Of a stretch of 64,000 nt of DNA, positions 1 to 12,133 are shown one piece after another (the first letter of the stretch is position 1; each line of letters begins with the position of its first letter). This stretch comes from Thozetella sp. PMI_491 (lineage: Eukaryota > Ascomycota > Sordariomycetes > Chaetosphaeriales > Chaetosphaeriaceae): positions 379,579 through 443,578 of the forward strand of contig MU270018.1 of NCBI GenBank assembly GCA_021432635.1, in the 5' to 3' direction. The position numbers were made by a program, and so were the translations under genes. Below the pieces are notes generated by a model. That model was not told the origin of the DNA. It was given only the letters and a program-made list of their open reading frames with translations, and did not search any database.

Positions 1-1052
1 ACTCGTCCATGAGCCCCATCGATAGGCACGCTCCGGACGCCAAGAACTTTGCTGAGATGTTTGTCTTTTCCTACGGCGTCGTGGTCTTCTGGAACTTCAC
101 CGAGCACCAAGAGAAGGACATCCTAGCGGATCTAACCTTCGCCGAGAACGAGACGGGTACCTCGCTCGTCATGCGACCCCTTGACCAAGAGGACTACGAG
201 ACGGAGGAGTTCCACTTTGAGTACAGCCCGGACGTAAAACGGCCCCGCGTCTTCAATGACATGATCACGCTGCTCCCGCGGTCGGACCACATGGTCAAGC
301 TCACCATCAGCCATGCTATCGCGCAGAGCACCAAGTTGTGCTTTTTCGAGGAGCGCATGTCGGAGACCATGCTGGACGCCCAGCATGTGCCCAAGACGCT
401 GGCCCTCACGGGCGAGCTCAATATGACGAGGACGGAGATTGTGAAGATTTTGGGCAGATTGTTCAAGAGCCGCGTGGATATCAACCTCTGTGGGTCGCTC
501 TTCCTGGGACCGTGACGCCCCTGTAATCTTGGGTTCGAGAGACTAACCGCAAGTGTAGCATCTAACATACTCGATGTGCCCAACTTCTTCTGGGACTCGG
601 AGCCTACGCTCCACCCACTCTACGTAGCCATACGAGAGTACCTCGAGATCGACCCGCGCATCAAGGTTCTGAACGAGCGGTGTCGCGTCTTCCTCGACTT
701 GGCCGAGATCCTGTCCGACAGCGTCAACGACGCAAAGATGAGCGCCATCACATGGATTATTATTGTGCTGATCCTGGTGAGCATTATGATAACCGTCACC
801 GAGGTCGCGTTACGATTCGGCATATTGGCAAAGGAGAAGGGGAAGGGCAGAGACAATTCTCTCAACAGCAGTAGCGGCGTGGAAGGCATCCTCAGCGGCG
901 GAAGTAGCCCGATAGACCTACGGAGCCTAGGCCAGGCCTCGGGCCAAATCACGCTCGACGACTTGCGTCTCTTCGCAGCGGCATTGAATGAACGAGAAAG
1001 AGCGGCCGTGTGCGGCGCCGACTACGTAGGCCGGACGTTTGGGGGCGTGTAA
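1..1052 (+). CDS. Rmd1/Rmd8/Sif2-type DUF155 protein, 5' end outside window
   Basis: Partial gene: the frame is open from base 3 and the start lies to the left. Exons are about 3-489 and 559-1052. The 69-nt intron (490-558) has a CTAAC branch site; splicing joins DINL to SSNILDVPNFFW and removes an in-frame stop. The protein carries the DUF155 core: FVFSYGVVVFWNFT near the start of the visible part, a middle LTISHAIAQSTKL segment, and the C-terminal PNFFWDSEPTLHPLY motif. One membrane helix follows (ITWIIIVLILVSIMITV) and then a charged, low-complexity tail. Known family members are yeast Rmd1, Rmd8 and the mitochondrial RMND1. The ending ERAAVCGADYVG is usual for fungal members, but a GTAAGC directly at the stop could allow an alternative 3' exon. 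Family call is firm; the precise paralogue and cellular site are not. Confidence 0.85.
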
Positions 1053-1795
1053 GCAAGCGAGTGTGCAAATATGGCCGACGAGACGGCAAGCAAGAGCTGG
1101 AGAAGGCGAGGAGGCGGTGGTCTCCTTACAGTGCATAGCGCGGCGTTGGTCAACATTTTGCTTTACTTCTAGGATTCTCGGATGCAAGGCGGTGGCTATG
1201 TTATTCCTTTTGTCAAATTAAAAAGAATTACCCAGTACAAACGTGGTCGATCAAGGGCGAGGCTCTACTGGCGGCGGCATACGAACACTGGGAAACAGGG
1301 GCATAGGAGGGGGATAACGAGACTGTTTTGATTGGGGTTGAAGAGACGATAAGTCCACTGGTTAATTATCGCTGCTTGTGCTATAGGAGCAGCCTCGAGG
1401 CAGAGGCCATTATATTATATTACTCATATGAGCTGCATTTTCACGGCCATCAGAGGAAATTTGAATATTGTTTGGAACGGCTCTTGGCTTATATTCAATG
1501 GTGAACAACTCCACGCGCTATGCTGACTCCCAAAGCCAGCCAGGGCTTCCAAGCAACTGACTGTCTCTGGAAAGGAACAGGCCAGTTTCCTTCGCCTGTG
1601 CAGTACAGGGCGATGTAGGCCAAGGTATATATCTGCAGAAAAAAAGCATATACCTCTTATTGTACATACAAGAACTCCATGCGGGTGTGTCGGGTCTCCC
1701 GCCCTTTTCGTCCCAACGCCAGTGCTTCGCGATCAACAGGAAAAAGAATATATGTAGACGATAAGGGAATATGGCTGCTAGGAGTGCGCATGAGC
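1053..1795. other. convergent 3' intergenic region
   Basis: This 743-bp stretch lies between the 3' ends of the DUF155 gene and the copper ATPase. It is richer in A/T than its surroundings (for example around 1400-1440), as expected for 3' untranslated and termination sequence. I see no supported gene or RNA in it. Confidence 0.5.
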
Positions 1796-4700
1796 CTAGA
1801 CAGCCTGCTCTGGGGCGTCCAGGTTGGACAAGGGAACGTAGCCGCCCTCCTCCTTTTTGCGGAAGAGGCTCCTGCGGCCCAAGAGGCCACCAAAGAACTC
1901 CTGGATACGCATCGCCACGCCGTCCAGGCCCCAACCGCGGCCGCGACGCTTGACCGCGCCCGAGTGCTCGTAGATGGCGTCGTCCATCCACCGGGGTCGG
2001 CTCCAAAACTTGAGCAGCAGACTGCTGACTACGACGCTGACGGAGCTGGCGGCCATGGCGGCACCGGCAGCCATGGGGTGCAGATGCAGGCCGAATGGCA
2101 AGAAGATGCCCATAGCGAAAGGAAGGCCGACGAGGTTGTACAGGCAGGCCCATCCGAGGTTGAACTTGATGCGCCGGAAGATGGAGCGGGCAAGATGAAG
2201 GGAGGCAGGGATGTCCATAAGGTCGTTGGGCCGCATCAGCACGACATCAGCGGCCTCCATGGCAACGTCTGTACCGGAGCTCATGGCGATACCGACATCG
2301 GCAGTGGCGAGGGCGGGTGAGTCGTTGATGCCGTCGCCAACCATGGCAACGATCGCGCCACCTTCTTGCAGTTTACGGATGATAGCCTGCTTCTGATCGG
2401 GGGAGACACCGGCGTAGACGTCATCGGCGTTGATGCCTACCACGGCAGCCACGGCCACGGCCGTGCTTCGCTGGTCGCCTGTCACGATGGCGGTCTTGAC
2501 GCCCATGCGGTGGAGCACAGCGATGGCAGCAGCAGCTCCCTCCTTGATGGTGTCGGAGAGACAAAGGTGGCCGGCGTACTTGCCATCGATGGCAATGAAA
2601 ATGTTGGTGGTCCCGGCCGACGAGGTAGACGGCGACGCCTTGGTGGTCCGCGAGTTGGTCTGGATGTTAATCTGCTCCGATGCCTCGACGGCTGCTTCGG
2701 GGACTTCGACGTCGTTCTCGCGCAGGAAGCGCACATTTCCGATCAAAACCTTGTACCTCGTGCGCTCGCCGGCCGTGGTGGGCTCTACAAGCGCGCTGAT
2801 GCCCTTGCCGACGGCGGCCGAGAACTGGCCAATGCTACCATCGATGGTGCCCTCAGAGTCCATACCCAGCTCCGTCTTCGCCGCATTCAGGATGGCCTTC
2901 CCGATCGGGTGCTCGCTGCCCATCTCGGCCAGCCCCACGACCGTCCACCACAGACGTCGACGCCAGTCATTGTCCTGCCAGAGCGAGACGAGGTTCATCT
3001 TGGCCACGCTCATCCTGCCGTAGGTAATGGTACCCGTCTTGTCGAGCACCACCTGCGTGACCTTGGTCGTGGTCTCGAGAGCCGCACCGCCCTTGACTAG
3101 GATGCCGTTCTCAGCGCCAATGCCAGTTCCTACCATCACTGCAGTCGGTGTGGCAAGGCCAAGGGCGCACGGGCAGGCAAAAACGATCACGGAGATACAG
3201 AGCTTCACACAGACCATGATCTTCCCGCCGCTCTCCACATCGGTGAAGATCTTGGGCGGGTGGGCTAAGACATGGCTGAGAACCATCCACACGAGGAACG
3301 TCATGAGACCCAGGAAGAGGATTGTTGGGACGAAGTAACCGGCAAGAGTATCGGCCAGACGCTGGATCGGAGCACGGGTTGTCTGGGCGTCCTGGACGAG
3401 CTTGACGATCTGGCTGAGCTGCGTGTCGCGGCCGGCTCGGGAAACACGGAAGTCAACGCGACCGTGGCCGTTGACGGTGCCGCCGATCAGGAAGCTGCCC
3501 TTCTTTTTCTGCACCGGCATGGCCTCGCCCGTCACCATGCTCTCGTCCACGTAGGTCTCCCCGCGAACCATGACACCGTCGGCGGGAATCTTGTCGCCTG
3601 GGCGCAGAATGACGATGTCGCCGACCTGGATCAGCTCGGTGGGGATAACCTTCTCCTCGGCGGCGTTGCCGTCTCGCGGGGTCTTGGGCTCACCGGAGCC
3701 GGCCACGCTCTCCCAGCCTTCGGCGGCCTTCTCAGCTGCGATAGGATCGGCATAGATGGTGGCCATTGAAGGAGCGAGAGACATGAGGCGAGAGAGCGCC
3801 TTGGATGTCTGGCCCTTGGCACGATTCTCGAGGAAGCGCCCAAGCGTGATGAAAGTGATTAGCATAGTGGAGGTGTCGAAGATGGTGCTCGGTCGGGTGT
3901 GAGGCTCGAGCAGGAAGGAGACGACCATGGCCACCACGCTGAAGAAGAAGGCACACGAGGTACCAAGCACAACGAGAACGTCCATAGTTGGGGAGCCATG
4001 CTTCATCGATTTCCATGCTGAAACGTAGAATCGTTTTCCAATGCCGAATTGGACGGGTATCGTGAGCCCCATGCAAACCAAGTCGCCGAGGTATATCCCG
4101 GGCAGAATGCGTAGTGATCCAAAATCTAAGGCTGGCATGACCATGGGGATGATCATGCTGATAAGAAAAACGGGGATGGCGAAGCCGAGCGAGATCCGGA
4201 AAGCGTTCTTCCACTCGGTGATCTCACGTGTCTTCGCCAGAGACTCCAGCTGAGCATTGTTGTCGTCATTGTCTGCAACAAGCGCGTTGTAACCCATGTC
4301 CTCGATCGCCTCCACGATAGCACGAAGGCCGATGGCATTTGGCTGGTGCGAGACGGTCAGGCGCGAAGTGGCGAGAGAAAGCTTGGCAGAGCTGATGCCG
4401 GAAATGGCCTTGAGCTTGTCCTCGAGGGCGGTCGCCGCGGCGGCGTCCAAGTTGCCGTAGACCTTGAACTGTGCCGTCGAAACAGTCCCGTTGTGATCCG
4501 CAAAGTCGAAGGTGGTCGAGAGGATCTTAGCACCAAAGCCTCGGTCTTCGATGATCTCGGCAATCTTGTCAGCCGGGAGCTTGGTCGGGTCGTGAGTGAT
4601 CATGGCCCGCTCGGCCAGGAGACTGATGTTGAATTGCAGCATCCCGTCAACCCCGGTGAAACCGCCCTGGACGGCCGCAGTGCAAGCTCCACAGGTCATC

Positions 4701-5409
4701 CCCTCAATGGCAACGGTCGTGGTGGCGGTGGACGCTTGCTGCGCAGCGCTGCTCTTGTCCGACTTCAGCTCCTTGGTGTCGAGGACGGTAGCCCCGAAAC
4801 CACGATCCTCGATCATCTCGGCGATTGCCTCGGGCGTAAGGAGCTCGGGATCGTGCTGGATCACCGCTCGCTCCGACAAGAGCGATACCGAGAAATACTT
4901 GACACCCGCCACGTCCTTGAAGCCGCCTTCGATAGCAGATGTGCAAGCACCACACGTCATGCCCTCCACCGCCACAGTTGTCTCCACCAGCGCCGGTCCA
5001 GCATCTTCGCCGCCGGCACCATAGGGTGACTGGGGGCGCATCATGGGCGACGGCAGATCGGTCGAGAGGACCTCGGCATCGAAGCCCCTGTCCTCAATAA
5101 TCTCCTGTATCTGCTCGGCCGATATCCGTTTCGGGTCGTGATTCACTACTGCCCGCTCCATAACCAAGCTAACCGATACGTTTCCAACGCCATCGACGCC
5201 CTTGAAGCCTGCTTCAACAGCCGAGGTGCATGCACCACACCTGGACGAACGACATGTCAGCAACTGCGGATCGAGTCCAGGTCCAGCAAATGAGCGGCCA
5301 AAACTCACGTCATGCCTCCGACTTTTAACGTCGTGGTGGCCCATGTCGGGGTGGCTAGCAGAAGGCCGGCGGTCTCCCGCTCGGGGACCTTGATGTTGGG
5401 AGGTGCCAT
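1796..5409 (-). CDS. CCC2: copper-transporting P1B-type ATPase (Ccc2/ATP7 family)
   Basis: Two exons on the minus strand, 5409-5309 and 5240-1796, give 1181 aa. The 68-nt intron (5241-5308) interrupts the first metal-binding motif: exon 1 ends in GGMT and exon 2 opens with CGAC. Three GMTCGAC heavy-metal domains sit near residues 35, 130 and 217. A fourth domain (about 265-340) keeps the fold pattern but has lost its CxxC. The catalytic core is intact: TGEA phosphatase motif, CPC in the membrane helix (VFACPCALG), DKTGT phosphorylation site, SEHP histidine, and GDGIND hinge. By family knowledge it loads Cu(I) into the secretory pathway from the trans-Golgi and receives copper from an Atx1-type chaperone. 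The ATG at 5409 was chosen because only the spliced model restores the first CxxC. Very sure of the family. Confidence 0.96.
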
Positions 5410-7734
5410 CTCGGGAGGCGGTGGGAGGGCGGAGAGGACCGCACGGGGCCGACGGGGGGAAGGTGGGAGTGGTGAGAGTCGCGATCTACGTGGCTCGGGA
5501 AGTACGGAGATGGAGGTCGCGATGTGCAGTCGCCGTTAAGGCTCAGGTTATGACATCTGGGCTCGAATCATTCCCCAAGGTAGTTGTCGATGAAACGAAG
5601 AGAGCTCTTGGCAGAGTAAAAATGGTCTTCTGGAAAGAGGCAGGAGACAGACAGGTGGCTCATCCGGCGGCGCACTCTGCTTATGAATGATGGGGGGGGG
5701 GGGAGATCAATAATCGTGCGGGCTAAACTTGCGCAGGAGAAGCAGGTGGGTGGCGCCGCCCACGGGGGTCCCGGCGCTGAGCACACGCTCTGATCCTGAC
5801 CTAGCCAGCGTTTGGGTTGTAGTGGGGAAGTGGGTGGTTTGTCGATGAGACAGCCCAGGGGCGTCGCTAAGAAAGACGGCGCACTGTGCGGCTTCGCTGC
5901 TCGGACCCTTCCTTGCTGTGGTTAGTACGGGTCGTCCCATGAACCTCTTCGCGGGCTAGCAGGTGCTACGACGAGCCACTAGACAAGACGAGCAGCAGGG
6001 TGCGGACCGGGTGGAAAAGGGATCGAAGAGACTTGGAAGACTTGGCTTCTTTGCGTTTCTTTGTCTGCAGCGGGAGCTTCGATGGTGGAGATCCCGGAGA
6101 GAAGCATAATTCCAACGAAGACCTAGGCAGGGCCACGACGCCAATCAGAAAGCACCAGAAGGCACTGCCGTGAGCATGTTTTGGGGAGCCTTGCTTCCTT
6201 TCAGTTGCTTCGTTCGGCTGCGAGGCTGGAACAAGTAGAACAAGTGCCGGGACTACATAGGCCGGCTAATTAATCTAGCTCGTTGTGAAGCATTTTCCGG
6301 CACACGGTCGCTGATAACCCCCCCCCTGGCTAGCCTGACAATATTCTCTCCCCTTTTATTTCCATACTTCCACCCAAGTTGATGGCACTTCATTGCGTGG
6401 CCTTCGCTGCCGCGAAAAGGAGACATTACTCCAGACAAAGGTCCGAGGGGGGCCATGCAGCCATTCTCGCACATCGAACCATCTCTCGCTCCCCCGCCGC
6501 AAATATGTGGGCTCCTTACCTTTCTTACCATAGCAAAGCGCCGGGTCCCGGTCGAACCAGGAGACCCGTTTACTCTTTTCCAGGAACGACTTTTGCGGGG
6601 GGGCCTCGAGTGGTGCAGCCGCGACGAATTGGGGTTGTTCCGGATCACGCGCTGACTTCGCCAGTTTGGCAGGTAGGATTCACAGTTCCCGTGTCTCTGT
6701 CTGACTTTGCGCTGCTTTGCCTCGTTTGGTGCCATCTTAGCCGCACCTCGACGGCGATGCGTCGGCACAGCGTGAAGCACCCGCGAAACCCTCTCAATAG
6801 TCGGCCTGCATCCCAAGTGTGGTAAGGTCTGCTATTGGCAGTCGTCACCCTACCCGAAATATTGGCTGCAGCCCGCCATTGCGTCCGCAGCGGGCGTAGG
6901 CGGTGGGGAGAAATTTCTTAGGGAACTATTACAAAGCTGCGTAGGTATTGCGCGGCGTTTCCCAGTCCGTACCAGGGTAGCTACTGTAGGTCGTATGCAG
7001 GCTTGGCAGTACGAAACAAAGCGGAAAAAGAGAGACGAGGAGGGAAGAAAAAGAAAAAAAAGTCATTCGCACTGTATTTCCTTCACTGGGATGGGAAGGC
7101 GCTCGCGGGCGCTAGCTAGGATTATGAAAGGCGCCCCTGTAGAGCAAGAGAAACAGGACCCAACCGCCCCCCTGCCGCCTCGTGCAATCGCTACCCCGGT
7201 GGCCGATCCATAGCCACGAGCTCAAACATACCTGACACACCCTTGAATCTCAGAGTTTGACGCGCGACACCCAGTACCGGCTAGGTCCAGGGTCGCCTCC
7301 GAGTGACTTCGGAGGCAAACTCCAGCTTACTACGCAGAATTCTTAGAATACCCACCGTTACGGCTTCTCTTTCGTCGGCTGGGGAGGTGAGCTGAATTAG
7401 GAAATCAGGCCAGTGACCAATGAGACCGCATCAAATTTGTGCTCGAACTTGGGGTGTGGGAAATCCTCGGCAGGCCGCCTGGCCTACCTAGACTCCCTCT
7501 TCAAAAGTTCAGAGTCTGTCACGCGGTCCAGAAGTTCATCTTGTATTATCTAAGCAGCGTGGCCTATGCCCCACCTCCACCACCCCGCAAGGCTGCCGTC
7601 GGGAAGCTCCAACACATCTGAGCTTGCGGATGCTCTAGCTCACGCGTCCCCTTTCTCTTCCGAGCCAACGACAAAGGAGCACATCAGGCCGGACCAGGGA
7701 TACTTTTCTCTGCTCTCTATTTATCTGGCGCATC
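5410..7734. other. divergent intergenic region between CCC2 and CSN7
   Basis: About 2.3 kb lies between two genes transcribed outwards and must hold both promoters. It has a run of about 12 G at 5692-5703, a purine-rich patch near 7030-7060 and a perfect 8-bp-stem hairpin at 7295-7316. Open frames here have no recognisable domain, and I support no gene. Confidence 0.5.
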
Positions 7735-8751
7735 ATGGAGCACACAAAAGCCCTCAGTGCCCTTGAGGTCGGTCTCTTCCCCCTTCCCCAGGGCCTCGCT
7801 CACACCAGAGTCAACGCTTTCAGGCAGCTTCATGTTGCCATATATCATCGCTAACTAGACTCGCTCCAGCCCTTTCTAGCTCTCACAAAATCCGCCACAT
7901 CCCCCCGGGCTGCCGCGGATCTCATCACACGGGCGACCTCGGCACCCAATACTTTTGTCTTCACCGAACTTCTTCAGGCCCAGCAGATCCAGGCACTGGC
8001 TAGCTCTGCCGAGTTTACCGCCTACCTCACCCTGCTGCAGATCTTCAGCTATGGGACGTACAGCTCCTACCAGAAGGCCACTGGCCTGCCTTCCCTCAAC
8101 GATGCCCAGACCCTCAAACTGCGCCAGCTCTCCTTGCTGACGCTGGCCGGGACCGGCACCGCCGAGGCGCACGGCTACGCCGCCTTGATCGATGGCCTCG
8201 GCCTCTCGAGCCACCGCGACCTCGAGGATCTTGTCGTCAGCGCAGTGTACGCTGGCCTCGTAAACGCGCAGCTCGACCCGAAGAACCAGACCGTCCTATT
8301 TAACAGCGTCGCCGCCCTACGGGACGTCGCCCCGGGCGCCATCGGCGGGCTCCTGACGTCCCTCCAAGCCTGGGCCGACAGGTGCGATGCTACCCTTGCT
8401 TCTTTAGAAGCTCAGATAGCGGATGTGCGGCTGGCCGCCGACCGTCGTGCGGCCGAATCAGAGGCGTGGAAGCAGCGCATAGACAAGTTGGCGGAGGACG
8501 AGACGAAGGGTGGGGTCATCACCGAAACCACGCCCAGTGCCGCCGTTAAATCGCTAACCGGCGGTGTCAGTGCCAGTGTCGGAGGCGGCGCGCCGGGCTA
8601 TTTCATGAAAGTGCCCCAGCGATACGGGAAGCGAGGGAGCGGCCAGATGGATGGTGGCGCTGCCGGCCCCGTCCATGACGAAGCGATGGACGTGGATGAC
8701 GACGACGAAGACGGGAAGAAGAGGGCGAGCCGGAGGAAGTTACAGAGCTGA
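7735..8751 (+). CDS. CSN7: COP9 signalosome subunit 7 (PCI domain)
   Basis: Exons 7735-7767 and 7870-8751 encode 304 aa. The first exon codes only 11 residues (MEHTKALSALE). The 102-nt intron has a GCTAAC branch site and a somewhat weak donor (GTCGGT); the second exon starts with PFLALTKSATSPRAAADL. The middle matches CSN7/eIF3m-type PCI proteins: FTELLQAQQIQALA, then YLTLLQIFSYGTYSSY, a winged-helix part (LKLRQLSLLTLA) and DLVVSAVYAGLVNAQLDP. A C-terminal coiled coil and a Gly-rich, acidic tail (DVDDDDEDGKK) follow. In the family it scaffolds the COP9 signalosome, which removes NEDD8 from cullins in the nucleus and controls fungal development. Confident call; the donor of intron 1 is the least certain point. 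Confidence 0.9.
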
Positions 8752-9738
8752 AAGCACTACTCGGTCTCTGCATTTCAAAGGATAGGGAAACCTGGTCTGG
8801 TGGAGTTCGCATGCACTAAAGGGATCGTCTTAGGTAAAGACGCCTAGTGATGCTCTGGAAGTGGACCAGACATTATGAGTCCATGATGTGGTGTGGTGCG
8901 TTTAGGAGAGGCATATTAGACGTCGCTGCGGAAGACATGAATTGGTCTTCTTGCTTCACCCCTGCCTGGGGGAACAAGGTATCTACAGCTATGGTGTGGA
9001 TCTTGGCTTTTTTGAGCGCACTAGGAGAGAGAAGAACGCGATGATGGCATCTCCTCGATAATGGGAGAGGTTGCCGTCACAGTGCGAAGGCTTCGATCCT
9101 CGGAAAGAAACGATGAGCCTCATGAAAGAAGAGTTAAAGATCACTAAGGATGACGGGTAGCATCCGAGCACCTGCTAGACCAACCTCCAGGAGCCAAAGC
9201 TAGCTAGTATGGTGCATCTCAATGCAGCCAAGCTCTGGGCACTCATTCCCGAGATAACACATATTTGTTGAAAGAATAAATACCGCCTTATCCTCGAGCG
9301 CGGTTATCGTACACCGTTCGTAGGGAAACTGCAGTTACAATGCGGACGATTAGCAAGCCCCCTGCCTTTCTATAAGCTCACTGGGAGCCTTGGCGTTAGC
9401 TCGTGGTATGTTGCGACCCTCCCTGACGGTGTCGCCAAGTCCAGCTCTCCCCGCCCTATCCTGAACACTCTGAACGGCCCTATGCCGCCTGGGTGTGTAC
9501 CGTTTGACGCCCTGTTCAAAATCAATCAACGCAAAAAGATTCGCCTCGAATGTCGCTCCAATGGTCGTAACGTCGTTAAAGATCCGGGTCTTGGGTTCTG
9601 CAACAAGGTGATAGGCAAGATAGCGTATCTCTCAGGATAATTCGCATAACCCCTCCTCAAGCTGCCGCAAGATCCGGTCCGTAGTCCGCCCAGTGCAAGC
9701 CAAGAGGTCTGGCTGCCGGGTCGGGTACCCGAGTTGAT
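8752..9738. other. convergent 3' intergenic region
   Basis: This 987-bp region lies between the 3' ends of CSN7 and the Rax1-like gene. It contains one plus-strand AATAAA at 9275-9280, too far from CSN7 to be its obvious polyadenylation signal. No supported gene or RNA. Confidence 0.45.
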
Positions 9739-10939
9739 TTACAACCGCTTCCCGGGCACCAAGACGAAGAGCGCACAGAGCGCTGCATCGATGAGGACTG
9801 TAATCGCCAGTACCATGATGGCACGCTTGGCCAGTAGCTTCCGGATGTACGGCTCCCGCACCTGGGAAAAGTTGAACGGCGTGTATTCGCTAAGTCCCAT
9901 AAGTGCGAGGATCGGGTCCAATGAGTACTGGTAGGAAGCGAGGCAGTACACGCCAATGGTGAAAGGGAGGATCAGCTGCCAATCAAGTTAGCTTACGAGG
10001 TCGCAGTTTAAATTGCGTTGGTGGAACAAACATAGAGACGTGTCCTGCGCGACTCGTTCAGGAAGATCAGAACAAACGCAGTCCAGAATCCGCCAAACAT
10101 GGAGAGCAGGCCGAGAATCAGGCGGAGGATCAGGGTGGGTGGGATCAAGTTGCCCAGGGCCTTCATGCGAAGGAAGCCAGGGAACGCATCGCGCTCCATA
10201 GCCTGGAAAACGTAGTCTTTAGCGACGTCAAACACTTCGGGGTCGTCCCGCCCAAACTCTTCAATCGCAGTCGTGACATCCTGGGTGATGGAGCCGGGGA
10301 GCGTAATTTCTCGCTCCGCACCAGGAAGCAGAAACGTGTAGAGGATCTTGGCCGCGGAGGCTCTTATGTCTTCACGCGATACCGTGTGGGCGGGAGAATT
10401 CGAATCGGTCATGTCGCGTGGCGAACTCAAACCAGGACTCGGCCTCGCTCGCCGCTCGCTGCTGCTCTGTGGCGAGTCGTGGATACCTCCTCGTTCCTCC
10501 CTGAGATAGGCGGACATCTTGGCATCCTGGTCCTTCTCCTTCTCCGACGCATACATCGAAGGGCCGGCCGCTGAGTAGTTCATTTCGCCAAGACCCTCGA
10601 GGATTGCTGAGGATCGCTTCGAGCTCCTTTCCGGGTCGGGCGTCGAGACAAGAACGGACCGCCGCATTTCACGGACAAAGTGACGGCAGAGTGACATGTG
10701 TTGAGCGACATCGAGCCTGCCATGGTCAGAAGGAAACCGGGAATTGAGAGGAGGCGGGCAACAAACCAGAAGTCCAGGTAGTCAACAGAACGCTGCTGGT
10801 CCCGCATATAGATATAGAATGAGAACAGATCGACTGGAGGGAGCGTTCGCCGGCTCAGGACCTCGAACAAGGTAGGGAGCCTGTTCCGAGCCAAGTCGGG
10901 AGTCGGCGACGGCGTGTGAGCTACTTCGTGGTCCGCCAT
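9739..10939 (-). CDS. RAX1: RGS-domain protein with C-terminal membrane helices (Rax1-like)
   Basis: Three exons, 10939-10767, 10716-10032 and 9975-9739, give 364 aa. The introns are 50 and 56 nt and both use a GTTTGT donor. The first splice rebuilds the RGS hallmark YLDFW-LDVAQHMSLCRHFVREMRRSV. The second runs from RRTRLY into LILPFTIGVYC. The RGS fold starts at LPTLFEVLSRRTLPPVDLF, is split by a Ser-rich insertion (about residues 100-165), and resumes at SREDIRASAAKILYTFLLPGAEREI. About three hydrophobic helices fill the last 110 residues. RGS plus three transmembrane helices is the layout of yeast Rax1 (bud-site selection) and its mould homologues, which act in G-protein and polarity signalling. 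Start taken at MADHEV; an in-frame ATG ten codons upstream (10969) is possible. The gene is divergent from eL31. Confidence 0.85.
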
Positions 10940-11516
10940 TTTGGTCGTTGGTGACCGTCGTTTTCGCAATAGAGAAAGCGCGATGGGATTCTCCCGATCG
11001 AGGAGGGAACGTGAGGGAGAGGTTCGAAAGTCACGAGAAGAGAGGTTTGTAAGGAGGAGTTGACTGTGATGCGAGGCTGGGCGCGACGGGAGTCGTTCCG
11101 TGGGATGGGTCTAAACGAGCGAAAGCGCATGTGGTGTGCGCTAGAAGGGTTGGTGGAAATGACAAGTAGCGCGGTGACGAACCACCAAAAGTGACAGTTC
11201 GTGGAGTTGGGCAAGCCGGGGGCGGTTGACAACTGGGGCGGCTTGCAATCGACTTGACGATCAGACAACAAGGTCCGGGCGACGGACGTGAAATTACTCG
11301 GCCAAACCTCGGGGAAAGTAGACCGAGCGACCATCCTACTTACAGCTGGCGCCAGCTGAAGGAGCAAGAGGAAAGCTGGGTGGGGAATTTTCGGCAGCAG
11401 CGCACACACTAGGAAATTTGGGAAAATCGCCAAAATCGAGCTTGCACCGAAATCTCAACCAGTCCACCCACGACCACAACCTCGACGTCTCTCAAGTTCG
11501 GACAACGAGAACCCAC

Positions 11517-11603
11517 GTACGTGCATCCGCCACAGAATTTTCTCTCTTTCCGACTTCTCTGTATCCGCAATTATCCTGACGAATTTTCTAACAATCTACC
11601 CAG
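11517..11603 (+). other. probable 5'-UTR intron of the eL31 gene
   Basis: A GTACGT donor at 11517, a TTCTAACAATC branch context and a TACCCAG acceptor ending at 11603 bracket an 87-nt pyrimidine-rich segment nine bases before the eL31 start codon. Leader introns are common in ribosomal-protein genes of moulds. This rests on splice-site appearance only. Confidence 0.5.
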
Positions 11604-11611
11604 ACCTCAAA

Positions 11612-12133
11612 ATGTCGTCCAAGAAGGCCTCCGGCAAGCCCTCGCGCTCTGCCATCTCCGACGTCGTCGCCCGCGAGTACACGATACACATGCACAAGCG
11701 CCTCCACGGCGCCACCTTCAAGAAGAGGGCTGTGAGTGTGATTGAATCCTGACAGACCACGGAGCGGTGCTGACTTCCCCCGCAGCCCAAGGCCATCAAG
11801 GAGATCAAGAAGTTCGCGACGCAGGCGATGGTATGTTGAACCCGAACCGGCAAGCGGCACCAGCGACCCCGAACTGAAGCCGCTGGGACCCGTCATAGGA
11901 CGGTGAGAGCATGGGCTAACTCGCCACAGGGCACCACCGATGTCCGCATCGACCCTCAGTTGAACAAGAAGGTCTGGGAGCAGGGTGTCAAGGGTGTCGC
12001 CTACAGGATCCGGGTGCGGATCTCGCGCCGACGTAACGATGAGGAGGGCGCCAAGGAGAAGCTCTACAGCTACGTGCAGGCCGTCAACGTGAAGAACCCC
12101 AAGGGTCTCCAGACCGTGGTTGTGGAGGAGTAG
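11612..12133 (+). CDS. RPL31: 60S ribosomal protein eL31
   Basis: Three exons, 11612-11731, 11786-11830 and 11930-12133, encode 122 aa, the usual eL31 length. Exon junctions fall at KKRA/PKAI and TQAM/GTTD, all in phase 0. The family signatures are all present: [75 protein letters not shown] and [15 protein letters not shown]. It is a structural protein near the exit tunnel of the large cytosolic ribosomal subunit. Codons are strongly biased to C- and G-ending forms, as expected for a highly expressed gene. An AATAAA at 12241-12246, 108 nt after the stop, is a plausible polyadenylation signal. Confidence 0.97.

Noticed and set aside
2366-3769. Long plus-strand frames opposite the copper ATPase
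   Set aside because: Antisense shadows of a conserved enzyme; no independent support.
6541-6570. tRNA-like B-box sequence ggtcgaacc
   Set aside because: No A-box or cloverleaf can be drawn around it. Similar TTCGAATC strings near 5558 and 37272 fail in the same way.
10921-11433. 170-codon minus-strand frame overlapping the RAX1 start and the RAX1/RPL31 promoter
   Set aside because: No domain; its frame differs from RAX1 and it covers promoter and leader sequence of two well-supported genes.
11831-11929. Possible C/D snoRNA in the second RPL31 intron
   Set aside because: A CTGA is present but no convincing C box or terminal stem.
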